Shown: piece by piece, positions 41,201-47,814 of the stretch | How positions within the stretch are numbered: position 1 is the stretch's first letter | How the letters are laid out: each line of letters starts with the position of its first letter | IMG/VR virus record: IMGVR_UViG_3300003885_000004 | Location: 1-52,649 of that record | Source: a virus | Reading direction: 5' to 3' (one strand) | Length of the DNA: 52,649 bases | Program-made: the position numbers and the translations under genes | The notes under the pieces: generated by a model | Databases searched by the model: none | What the model saw: only the letters and a program-made list of their open reading frames with translations | What the model was told of the DNA's origin: nothing

Positions 41201-41251
41201 TATTCTCCTGCCCTGCGTAGCAGTAGACTGTCTTAAGTAAATAGATGACAT
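38243..41251 (-). CDS. Large repetitive virion protein
   Basis: 1002 residues. Residues 1-100 form a beta domain (F-V-S-D-V-D-F-K-T-P-N-D-G-L-T, D-V-K-L-S-K-N-G) seen in environmental phage structural proteins; the rest is Gly/Ala/Val/Thr rich with diverged repeats such as G-V-W-D-A-Q-T-S-L-Y-Q-Q and N-F-S-V-F-Y-G-N-A-N-A-L-T-T. The DNA shows matching direct repeats (near 38.70 and 39.21 kb, and near 39.75 and 40.38 kb). Probably a fibre or head-surface protein. Confidence 0.85.
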   Translation of the reverse strand: MSSIYLRQSTATQGRRIGPFVSDVDFKTPNDGLTIANTDVKLSKNGVASVNASAGATSDVNGMYGVSLSASDTDTVGELEVSVLVSGALVVTAKFMVVEEAIYDALYASGANGFDATGVVQANTMQILGGALGQTTADNLSANFSTFYDNGDSITSKSVDQVDNVNTWLGSPPGNLPDTALSVIQLDKLISTTVGPTDVVANSIIANMVSKSVTPVWTSFDNTTDSLEALADASGSDVNVVSWAGVAVTTPLTPGVPNVNMANIAGAPLTPPATSTLLADNFSVFYGNANALTTNTVDDVGVGVGGTNVNVISWAGVTVATPSVGGVPKVDVGYWKGLVADDPMDIFDFFTGGVPLDTSAGTISLVATTGNVSNSAPQTLDVGPIIGTGGINLNALGGMSSGMQTQIQTKTNDALVAIFLDRMFAVDYNPATPPGIATSWANELVQDNGGGVTQFTAIALANTGFSGTVDANLIEISGAPLSPPVTTTLLADNFSVFYGNANALTTSIVDDVGGGVGGTDWTATERENIRYRLGVDGTITPPITNVPNLETVSANLTQILGTVVTEPIGGAGSSGLAQNFSLFFDVNPTTIITVDDVSTHSVLDIRQDLDASSTISSRIGTANDLGGGATLFLNLNDIAGAGFDTISDSLAAGGAGLTVGQIVTGVWDAQTSLYQQPGSTGEALVAAGASSDPWPIQLPGPYIPGSAGRIISDALTSHIAQTGDSYTRIGVGGASLNDLGLMSTSMRAQVRSEVDASVATLNNFDPGVDQVIVGSMAVGSIDSSTFAVGAITSNAVNNNVSVQHRQEMDANSTQLAQVIVNVAAVPTVLQNVQGVWDAQTSLYQQLGSTGEALVAGNAPTAAQVAFAVWEEPVIDHGIIGSTGLALGQMESNIVIITGVDGATLATIQGNYAVSTVTVAEVRTEMIGALTVDVYGEPPKENPPEIASLATKIGYGYKINVNRKDQDNAKFKLWNFATTVVDQETIVTGDATSATKGKLTVGL

Positions 41252-41264
41252 TATTGTTCATCCT

Positions 41265-42059
41265 TTAAGAGTAAACACCGAGATTTTGTAAATGATGGTA
41301 CATTGCTGCTCCATCATCCCCTACTGGAGGTAAAGGTCCACCTGGAGGCAGAAATTCTTGCAATGGCTTTTTAGGAAATGGGCTAATTGGTACATAATCT
41401 AGTAAAGAGACACTTACGGGTGTTCCTGGGTTATTAAACCCAGAGTAATCAGGTTGTGTACCTAATCCACTAAGCCCATAATAAGACAATAATTCACAAC
41501 CATCAAGAATAAGTAACGGATTTCTTTGCACTACCTTAAGTTGACTTAGTGTCAAGTCAGTAAGTGGCCATACAGCAACAGTTGCTATACGACCCTCAAA
41601 AGGAAAACCAGTGCTTGCCTGTCCAACTAAGAATGGGTCGCTAGTTTTGGAAGCATAACTTCCCGAAGACGGCGTATTAGAAGAATAACTAACTTCAGAA
41701 ACCTCTGTATCAAGGTCACCCCAAAACAGCCTGACTTCTGGTGTTGTATTAAACTGGAATACGACAGCCAAAAAATTCCACTGATTGACTAATACAGTAT
41801 TTATAACACTAAGAGAGTCCGCAGTTTGTGATATATGCGGAGCAAACCCTCTCATAGCCCCTGGACCTAAAGCATCACTAGAAGCAAGCCTAGTTTCAAA
41901 ACCAGACGCTGCATTTCCACAAACCTGCTTGAAAACAGCATCTATGTTTGTTGGATACACCCATGCAGCCATTGTAAAAGCAAGAGTCAGGGAGTCCCCT
42001 ATAGTCGGACCAATACCATGGTTTACTAAAGCAGACGAATTCTGAAAAGATAAAGACAC
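41265..42059 (-). CDS. LamG/concanavalin-like virion protein
   Basis: 264 residues. Pattern of a LamG jelly-roll: T-L-A-F-T-M-A-A-W-V-Y-P near the start, W-N-F-L-A-V-V-F, then G-R-I-A-T-V-A-V-W and L-S-Q-L-K-V-V-Q. Such domains bind sugars; here a capsid or tail decoration that helps adsorption is likely. The Pro-rich C-terminus (P-P-G-G-P-L-P-P-V-G) is a linker. Confidence 0.85.
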   Translation of the reverse strand: MSLSFQNSSALVNHGIGPTIGDSLTLAFTMAAWVYPTNIDAVFKQVCGNAASGFETRLASSDALGPGAMRGFAPHISQTADSLSVINTVLVNQWNFLAVVFQFNTTPEVRLFWGDLDTEVSEVSYSSNTPSSGSYASKTSDPFLVGQASTGFPFEGRIATVAVWPLTDLTLSQLKVVQRNPLLILDGCELLSYYGLSGLGTQPDYSGFNNPGTPVSVSLLDYVPISPFPKKPLQEFLPPGGPLPPVGDDGAAMYHHLQNLGVYS

Positions 42060-42062
42060 TTA

Positions 42063-42569
42063 TTAGGTTTCCCTTCCGATCATTTGGTCTACCCATAGCT
42101 GCGCATCACCAACAAGGGCACCCGCCTCCGGCGCATTTCTTTGCAGTCTAACAATAGCTAACTCTCCGTCCAACCAACCATCTATCTGTGCATTAGTCAA
42201 CGCTACAAGAGTATTGGTGAACTTACCAACAGCATCCGCAGTTGTACCGAACACCCCTTGGTACGCATAAGTTTTTGATGTAGTTAAAACAGTCACATCC
42301 GCTTCCATACGCCTGATAGCTATTCTCCATTCTACATCCCCAGTTACTTGTGTATTACCAAACCAAGGAATAGCAAATGTCAAACCGCCCCCAGCATATC
42401 CCTCCAATAGACATGCAAAGTCAAGATACTCTGGTATACTATCATCGAAATTCCAGATATTGACCTTTTCTGCTGGCGTAGTTCCACCAGTAATCTGCCC
42501 AGGAGTAGCAAATGCTATTGATAGGGGCATAATGCCCAAGAAATGAACTACAGAATCGCCACTTGCCAT
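42063..42569 (-). CDS. Conserved virion-associated protein
   Basis: 168 residues starting M-A-S-G-D-S-V-V; it has T-P-A-E-K-V, W-N-F-D-D-S-I-P-E-Y, G-G-L-T-F-A-I-P-W and G-D-V-E-W-R-I-A-I-R-R. This arrangement is typical of a structural protein found in many uncultured marine phages, whose exact role is not known. Beta-rich, no signal. Confidence 0.85.
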   Translation of the reverse strand: MASGDSVVHFLGIMPLSIAFATPGQITGGTTPAEKVNIWNFDDSIPEYLDFACLLEGYAGGGLTFAIPWFGNTQVTGDVEWRIAIRRMEADVTVLTTSKTYAYQGVFGTTADAVGKFTNTLVALTNAQIDGWLDGELAIVRLQRNAPEAGALVGDAQLWVDQMIGRET

Positions 42570-42778
42570 TACATCACCTTAAACTCATTAGCACATTTAG
42601 GGCAAAATACATTCCCATAGTCTGCCCCTAAGACTTCAAAAAACTCAAGTTGATTCTCTATACTAAGGTCTTGTTCCAATCTCTGAACACTCTGATAATG
42701 GCTAAACGGCTTACCGGAGGAACTAAGAACCTCGTCAAGAGGGGTATACTTACATGATTGACATTGAATTATTGGCAT
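42569..42778 (-). CDS. Small zinc-ribbon protein
   Basis: About 69 residues with C-Q-S-C near the start and C-P-K-C near the end, forming a zinc ribbon. ATG 42778 (or the one three bases upstream) overlaps the TGA of the previous gene. It lies between structural genes; possibly a packaging or assembly factor, but the function is not shown. Confidence 0.75.
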   Translation of the reverse strand: MPIIQCQSCKYTPLDEVLSSSGKPFSHYQSVQRLEQDLSIENQLEFFEVLGADYGNVFCPKCANEFKVM

Positions 42779-43314
42779 CATACAACACCAACGACGCTCG
42801 GAACAACTGGATCATCACTAATACCTGAATTGATGTCATCCTTGTAATCTTTCACAGCATTCCCTAGCTGTCTAAGTTTGGTATTACTCCAGTTACTCGG
42901 AATAGCTGCACGAAGATTATCAACATTCCCTGTAGAAGCTTTCATGGTATTGAGAGCTAATTGTAGCTCCAATAGTCTTGTAAGTATGTAATTGTCTTGC
43001 TTATTGTAAGCCTGGACAACAGCTCTGTCTGTAACTCCTAGGGGCATCTGCCCCTCAATACGGTTAGTTACATTTTTTCTTGTATCTGACTGAATCTTAG
43101 CATCTATTGCTGCATCAACAGATGCCTTTTCAGGAGCCGTCATCTCACCTATATCTGTATTTCCAGATATGAGTTTCCAATACTTAGGTTCAACAGACCC
43201 ATGTAGAACATCAAACCCGGCAGGATTACGCAACCAATCTGCTGGCGGAAAGTTTTGCGTAGCCGCAGACTCTTGAAAATTAGCTGGATTAGCTTTCTCA
43301 ACTACTGTTGCCAT
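42778..43314 (-). CDS. Hypothetical protein after the portal gene
   Basis: 178 residues, helical, with P-P-A-D-W-L-R-N-P and L-L-E-L-Q-L-A-L-N-T-M-K. Directly follows the portal gene. It may be a head-maturation or portal-associated protein; no family is recognised. Confidence 0.8.
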   Translation of the reverse strand: MATVVEKANPANFQESAATQNFPPADWLRNPAGFDVLHGSVEPKYWKLISGNTDIGEMTAPEKASVDAAIDAKIQSDTRKNVTNRIEGQMPLGVTDRAVVQAYNKQDNYILTRLLELQLALNTMKASTGNVDNLRAAIPSNWSNTKLRQLGNAVKDYKDDINSGISDDPVVPSVVGVV

Positions 43315-44603
43315 TATAGAACTCCACTAGATACAGGTAACTCAAAGTCAGTTGTATTCTCACTCTCAGGTATATCTAGTATGTCTCTGATTGTTTTGAA
43401 GTCGATATTAGTGACCTCTGTTTCAATCAACTTAGGATTACCTAGTATCTTGAAATACAACTCTTTTAAAGCCCTTTTCTTCTTGTCCACTACTTCATTA
43501 GCTTTAATGAATACAGTGTTCTCAGTACCAGGACCGTAATTCTCAACTAACAATTGGTTAACTAGATGCCAATTGGTCGTCAATATTATTTCATTATGCC
43601 TCATCTGAAGATTCAAGAAAGCAAAATCACCGTGTTCACCTGCATCAGCCTTAGTGCCATGCTTACCCTCTGTAACAGACCTCTCTGGAAACCCAAGACC
43701 CCTAACCATAAGCATATCGTAATACTTAGCCTTATTTATTAGAGATATTCCTGCATTTCCGCTAGCCGAGATAAGCTCTATCTTCCAAGCATCCTCATTT
43801 GTCTCCATATTCAAGTCACTTATCCACCGCTGTAACTCCCTAGGCACTATGATAACTCCAGATGCCTTTAACCTACTCTCAATAGACAAGGCTATATCAT
43901 AGTTGTCTGTTTCTTTCCCATTGACTTCACTAGTACCTATAGGGTAATGTATTACCCAGTGAGAACCTGCAATCTTCTCATCATATCTCTGACTAGAATC
44001 ATTTAGAATCAGACCCCTATCATAGGGACCTTCTACATTTCGCATCGTAGCATTTCCATACCAATTAGTCCCTTCAACATCAAAATTGTACAACAAAGAC
44101 TTACGCCTACTCAAAAAAACTTCATTGTACTGTTTTATCTGTCTTTGATAGAACCCATTAAACCTACCACTTTTTTTGATCACTCTTATCTGGGTATCAT
44201 CATGTATTAAGGGCTTAAGTTTTCCTATACCTGTACTTCCATCTGCTCTATGAACAAAGACTTTCTCAAATGGTTGCCACCCAAAGTCAGTACAACCAAG
44301 TAAAGATGTCTTAACAAGGTGAAATCGTATCGGAGACAGCTCCCCCTGTATAAACTCAAGAGCACCTTTAGGGGCTTCCTTAGTTGATTGTATAGACCAA
44401 CCTGCTGATAAAGGTCCAGATACAATAAGAGCCCTAACTAATGCTATAGTAGGGTCCCTACGCATTAGTCGTACTTTAGTGTACCAATCGAACTGCTGGT
44501 CGGTATCATTAAGAGAAATAACATTACTCTCAACAATAGAAACCTTACTAGGGTTTAACTGACTGACAGTTCTTTCTCTCTTAAGTTTTTCTTGAGTTAT
44601 CAT
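43314..44603 (-). CDS. Portal protein
   Basis: 429 residues. Sequence such as M-R-R-D-P-T-I-A-L-V-R-A-L-I-V, G-W-S-I-Q-S-T, G-W-Q-P-F-E-K-V-F and a late K-A-D-A-G-E-H-G-D-F motif resembles Mu gp29/DUF935-type portals. Start overlaps the terminase stop. The portal forms the dodecameric ring through which DNA is packaged. Confidence 0.85.
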   Translation of the reverse strand: MITQEKLKRERTVSQLNPSKVSIVESNVISLNDTDQQFDWYTKVRLMRRDPTIALVRALIVSGPLSAGWSIQSTKEAPKGALEFIQGELSPIRFHLVKTSLLGCTDFGWQPFEKVFVHRADGSTGIGKLKPLIHDDTQIRVIKKSGRFNGFYQRQIKQYNEVFLSRRKSLLYNFDVEGTNWYGNATMRNVEGPYDRGLILNDSSQRYDEKIAGSHWVIHYPIGTSEVNGKETDNYDIALSIESRLKASGVIIVPRELQRWISDLNMETNEDAWKIELISASGNAGISLINKAKYYDMLMVRGLGFPERSVTEGKHGTKADAGEHGDFAFLNLQMRHNEIILTTNWHLVNQLLVENYGPGTENTVFIKANEVVDKKKRALKELYFKILGNPKLIETEVTNIDFKTIRDILDIPESENTTDFELPVSSGVL

Positions 44604-45940
44604 CTTACTAACTGTATCACCCTGTTTGTACCAATGCTAACTTTCGCGCTATCACTACCCATCTTAATCCTTATAGGGAACCTACGGAAAATTAGATAGC
44701 CAAAAGCATCCGACATGTGGCCACCATCCTTACCCTTTTCATCATTAACTGTACGAGTACCTGACTTATATGACCTACTGCTCAAATCCTTGATGAGATA
44801 CTTGCATTTTGGTGAAATAAAACAACGTACTTCACCTGCTGCATTCTTGAAAATAGAATTACAAGAAGCAAAACGATCCGCAATACTTGGATTCGACCTA
44901 AGATAGTATAATTTCTTATTCTCAAACCTAGTATCGTTCTTTATGTATGCATAGTCTGTGAACTCAGCAGATGACACTCTATGTCCTGATGAGGCATCAC
45001 CATAAAACTCAAACCCACCCTTATGTCCACCATACATCTTCCATAACTCATTCAGTGTATCAGGTGTATTAGTGTTACGCAGAAATATCTCATCAAACAC
45101 ATAAACCTTGCCATCATAAATATGTGACAAGCACCAAGACATGGGGTTAACATTAAAATCAGACGAGACACAAATAGGTAGTGATGGGTCGTATGTCACC
45201 GAAGACTTAACATTCACTTCTTCGTCAAAAGCATAGAATATAGCCCCACCCGTAGTTTGCCATGTAGCATCAAACTGTTCAGCGTAGTCTCTCTCATCTA
45301 ATTGATGTTTATACGCAAATAGCTGTTGTTCCGTTAAAACAGTATCACTCTTCCATGTGTAAGTTTCTATACTATCATCCATACCATCTAATGTTCCCCC
45401 TCTCTCTCCTTTCTGACAATACTTCCTAAAGAAGTCAGAACCAATCCCTGCTCTCTTAGGAACCCCTATTAGCCATAACCAAGCAAGTTTATGGGCCAAA
45501 GTAGGCATTAGTCCTGTATAGAGAAACTCCTCTAATTTTTGATCACAACATTCATCAATAACACCGCCATCCCACTGCACACCTTCAATACGTTGTGGCT
45601 GATCTAACCCAACAACATATATCTGAGACCCAAATACGGTATCAATAACCATTTCAGAGACATTGGGCTTACCAGAAATCCATTCTTTAGGTATAAGGCT
45701 AACTAGGTCATGCCATGCGACTCTCTTTGCCTGCTTATAAGTAGGTAAACCATAGAAAAATTTAACATCTTCCCAAGGTCTTTTAACAGGCAACCAGCGT
45801 ACTATGTATCGTTTTGCTATAGAAGTTTTGCCACTACCTCTTCCTGCATACACTGCCTTAAACCTAGCTTTAGACCGCCACAACTTACTTTGCAAGTAAT
45901 GTGGTTTAAACGTTTCCCAATGTGAAGGTAGAGCTACCAT
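44600..45940 (-). CDS. terL: Terminase large subunit
   Basis: About 446 residues from ATG 45940. Walker A A-G-R-G-S-G-K-T at about 35, Walker B V-I-D-E-C-C, and the RNase H-like nuclease triad in S-S-D-F-N-V-N-P, F-Y-G-D-A-S-S-G and D-A-F-G-Y. An ATG further upstream (45982) is not used, because an intrinsic terminator (45951-45974) lies between it and 45940. Packages DNA into proheads and cuts the concatemer. Confidence 0.95.
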   Translation of the reverse strand: MVALPSHWETFKPHYLQSKLWRSKARFKAVYAGRGSGKTSIAKRYIVRWLPVKRPWEDVKFFYGLPTYKQAKRVAWHDLVSLIPKEWISGKPNVSEMVIDTVFGSQIYVVGLDQPQRIEGVQWDGGVIDECCDQKLEEFLYTGLMPTLAHKLAWLWLIGVPKRAGIGSDFFRKYCQKGERGGTLDGMDDSIETYTWKSDTVLTEQQLFAYKHQLDERDYAEQFDATWQTTGGAIFYAFDEEVNVKSSVTYDPSLPICVSSDFNVNPMSWCLSHIYDGKVYVFDEIFLRNTNTPDTLNELWKMYGGHKGGFEFYGDASSGHRVSSAEFTDYAYIKNDTRFENKKLYYLRSNPSIADRFASCNSIFKNAAGEVRCFISPKCKYLIKDLSSRSYKSGTRTVNDEKGKDGGHMSDAFGYLIFRRFPIRIKMGSDSAKVSIGTNRVIQLVR

Positions 45941-45950
45941 TACGTCTCTA

Positions 45951-45974
45951 ATAAAAATGGGGCATCCGTGCCCC
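45951..45974 (-). terminator. Intrinsic terminator before the terminase gene
   Basis: Minus strand: stem GGGGCA, loop CGGA, TGCCCC, then ATTTTTAT. It separates the secreted-protein cassette from the packaging/head genes, so the terminase must have another promoter or some readthrough. It also fixes the terminase start to 45940. Confidence 0.8.
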
Positions 45975-45993
45975 TCCCTCATGCCATACCCAA

Positions 45994-46398
45994 CTACCTA
46001 CTGCGGAACCTTGTACGAGTAGTTTGATTAAGAACTGTTTTACCAAGCGAACGATCCCTATTCTTAAGCCTTCGATAAAGAAGTTTAAGAACAATCGGCC
46101 GCAGTTCTAACTCACCAATGCCAATATTAGCACCAATGTTTGCTCCAATACCAATACTAGAGCATACACCACCTAGAACAGGCACTTGCATTTGCTGCAT
46201 AGCGTACCCTGGGTAGTTGCTCACAGTTTGGCTTAACTGTTGTGTAGTCTGTGATACAATCACTGGCCCCCCAATCTGGGATGTCATTGATCCAGCTACG
46301 ACAGGGGCGAGAGGGATGTCTGTCTGACCCGCAGTAAGACTCCTATTCAACGACAACACTAACAACACTGACATACAACATACAATCTTTCCCATCAC
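45994..46398 (-). CDS. Secreted Gly-rich protein
   Basis: 134 residues: signal peptide (K-I-V-C-C-M-S-V-L-L-V-L-S-L), a Q/T/V-rich middle, G-I-G-A-N-I-G-A-N-I-G repeats and a basic Arg-rich end. Exported by the host; periplasmic or surface. Lies directly after the CAP gene and before the terminator. No family is recognised. Confidence 0.8.
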   Translation of the reverse strand: MMGKIVCCMSVLLVLSLNRSLTAGQTDIPLAPVVAGSMTSQIGGPVIVSQTTQQLSQTVSNYPGYAMQQMQVPVLGGVCSSIGIGANIGANIGIGELELRPIVLKLLYRRLKNRDRSLGKTVLNQTTRTRFRSR

Positions 46399-46405
46399 AC
46401 TTCCC

Positions 46406-46693
46406 CTATCTTAAGATTAAAGAACAGTAAGTACCTTTTCTTGTCTTTACGCAGGAGGCACCAGCCTTACGAAACCTATTCGACATAGCGTAGCAAGCAT
46501 TAGCAATCGGGTTACCTCTACTGCTGTAAGACACTCCTTCAGCCCTGCCCGGACTAAAACTACCCCTTACATGAGACATTCGCCCATTCCTAGCTTGTCT
46601 GTTAGCCCTTTCACTAGCTACTTTAGTTAAACTGGCATCATATTGATACTCAGGTAACCCTTTAGCCCGTCTACGATTGTTCAAAACAGCCAA
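46406..46693 (-). CDS. CAP/SCP domain protein, apparently without its own start signal
   Basis: 95 residues from TTG 46693: V-L-N-N-R-R-R-A-K-G-L-P, Y-D-A-S-L-T-K-V-A, A-x-R-N-G-R-M-S-H and P-G-R-A-E-G-V match the CAP/SCP family. The frame is open upstream to the TGA that ends the 46736-47047 gene (46736-46738), with no ribosome site between. So it is probably part of that secreted protein, reached by readthrough, or split by a mutation. Confidence 0.7.
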   Translation of the reverse strand: MAVLNNRRRAKGLPEYQYDASLTKVASERANRQARNGRMSHVRGSFSPGRAEGVSYSSRGNPIANACYAMSNRFRKAGASCVKTRKGTYCSLILR

Positions 46694-46735
46694 GTCATTG
46701 TTCTGTACAGACTGTACAGACTGACCCCCTAGAGT

Positions 46736-47047
46736 TCATGTAGGGCAAAGGTCAACTGCTTGTTGTGCAATCTGTCCCTGTAAGTCCTGCAATTGTGCAA
46801 TAGATTCCTCAGATTTTGATTGCCCTAGTTGCGCCATTAAGGCTTTCTGATGATTCACCCTCTCCAACAAACTAACTAATACTTGCTGCTGCTTCAACAA
46901 TTCCAGACGTTGTATCTGTTGTTGTTTGAATTGTTCTAACTGTTGTTCCTGCTGTATTACAAATTGTTGCAAAGATACAGCATCAATATCCTCAGTTTGA
47001 GCCGAAAGAGGAACTACAAACAACAGTAAACACAAAAACATTCTCAT
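46736..47047 (-). CDS. Secreted Gln-rich coiled-coil protein
   Basis: 103 residues: signal peptide (F-L-C-L-L-L-F-V-V-P-L-S-A), then a Gln/Leu-rich heptad coiled coil (E-Q-Q-L-E-Q-F-K-Q-Q-Q-I-Q-R). The stop TGA is followed in frame by the CAP domain. The ATG overlaps the stop of the 47044-47196 gene. Possibly an envelope protein of the lysis phase (inference). Confidence 0.75.
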   Translation of the reverse strand: MRMFLCLLLFVVPLSAQTEDIDAVSLQQFVIQQEQQLEQFKQQQIQRLELLKQQQVLVSLLERVNHQKALMAQLGQSKSEESIAQLQDLQGQIAQQAVDLCPT

Positions 47048-47196
47048 TTAACCACCTCTTCTGAATAGCGAACTAAAAGAGTTCTCCACAAAAACGTTGC
47101 GCCAGGTTTAGATACAGTAATAAACCGACGGTATGCCCTAATCATCAATTTTTCATCATCAGACAATATATCATTGTCCGTCTTTTCTGTACACAC
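47044..47196 (-). CDS. Small 50-aa protein, GTG start
   Basis: A GTG directly after the TAA of the holin candidate opens a frame of 50 codons ending in TGA that overlaps the next ATG (ATGA). Basic C-terminal half (R-A-Y-R-R-F-I-T-V). The exact fit between neighbours supports a real gene, translated by coupling. No family is recognised. Confidence 0.6.
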   Translation of the reverse strand: MCTEKTDNDILSDDEKLMIRAYRRFITVSKPGATFLWRTLLVRYSEEVVK

Positions 47197-47397
47197 TTAA
47201 TCACTCTTTGCACTAGAGATTACGTACCCATTAAGAATAGCTACTAGAGCTAAGACAAAAGACAAAGCCCTTTCATTCTGCTCTGCTGTAGCAACCTTTT
47301 CAACACTAATAAGGTCATACACAAGCCCAAGCAACAACATGCTAATGGAGAGAGTCAAAATCAACATGATAAAGTCTATAGGGGCCCATTTAGACAT
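47197..47397 (-). CDS. Holin candidate with two membrane helices
   Basis: 66 residues: helix 1 (I-M-L-I-L-T-L-S-I-S-M-L-L-L-G-L-V-Y) and helix 2 (L-S-F-V-L-A-L-V-A-I-L-N-G-Y-V) with a short charged loop between and a charged tail. Size and topology match small class II holins, and the neighbours (secreted and CAP proteins) suit a lysis cassette. No endolysin is recognised nearby. Confidence 0.65.
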   Translation of the reverse strand: MSKWAPIDFIMLILTLSISMLLLGLVYDLISVEKVATAEQNERALSFVLALVAILNGYVISSAKSD

Positions 47398-47403
47398 TTA
47401 AAA

Positions 47404-47793
47404 TCACCCACCGTCAATCATGTGATACCTGACTTTGGACGTTCCAACGGCATTCCTTATCATAAACAAAGAAGCAACACTTGCATTCAGCTCCAAGACA
47501 GCAGGCACCCCTGGAGTTAACTTGCCAATGTATACCCCAGTAGCAAATCCATACTGAACAAACTCCCCTGTAACAACCAGAGTATCATCTGTATCATCAA
47601 TAAGGGATAGTACGCCATTACTAAGAAACTCCGCAGGTATAGCTACTGTCACCTCAGGCGTATCTGTAACATCTATGCGATCACCCTTCTCAAAGTCACC
47701 AACAGTCAATGGAACACTAATATCCCCGTGACCCTGTTGTCTAGGGGATGATGTATTGGTAACTGAGCCAGTTACTATTAATTCTTGTGCCAT
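47404..47793 (-). CDS. Beta-rich small virion protein
   Basis: 129 residues, mostly strands (E-L-I-V-T-G-S-V-T, V-T-V-A-I-P-A), Asp/Thr rich, no signal peptide. Follows the 681-aa gene by 21 bases. Probably a virion accessory; the function is unknown. Confidence 0.8.
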   Translation of the reverse strand: MAQELIVTGSVTNTSSPRQQGHGDISVPLTVGDFEKGDRIDVTDTPEVTVAIPAEFLSNGVLSLIDDTDDTLVVTGEFVQYGFATGVYIGKLTPGVPAVLELNASVASLFMIRNAVGTSKVRYHMIDGG

Positions 47794-47814
47794 CTTATTT
47801 GTCCCCCGATAATC

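Noticed and set aside
45941-45982. Longer N-terminus for the terminase
   Set aside because: The extra codons are the intrinsic terminator hairpin and its T run.
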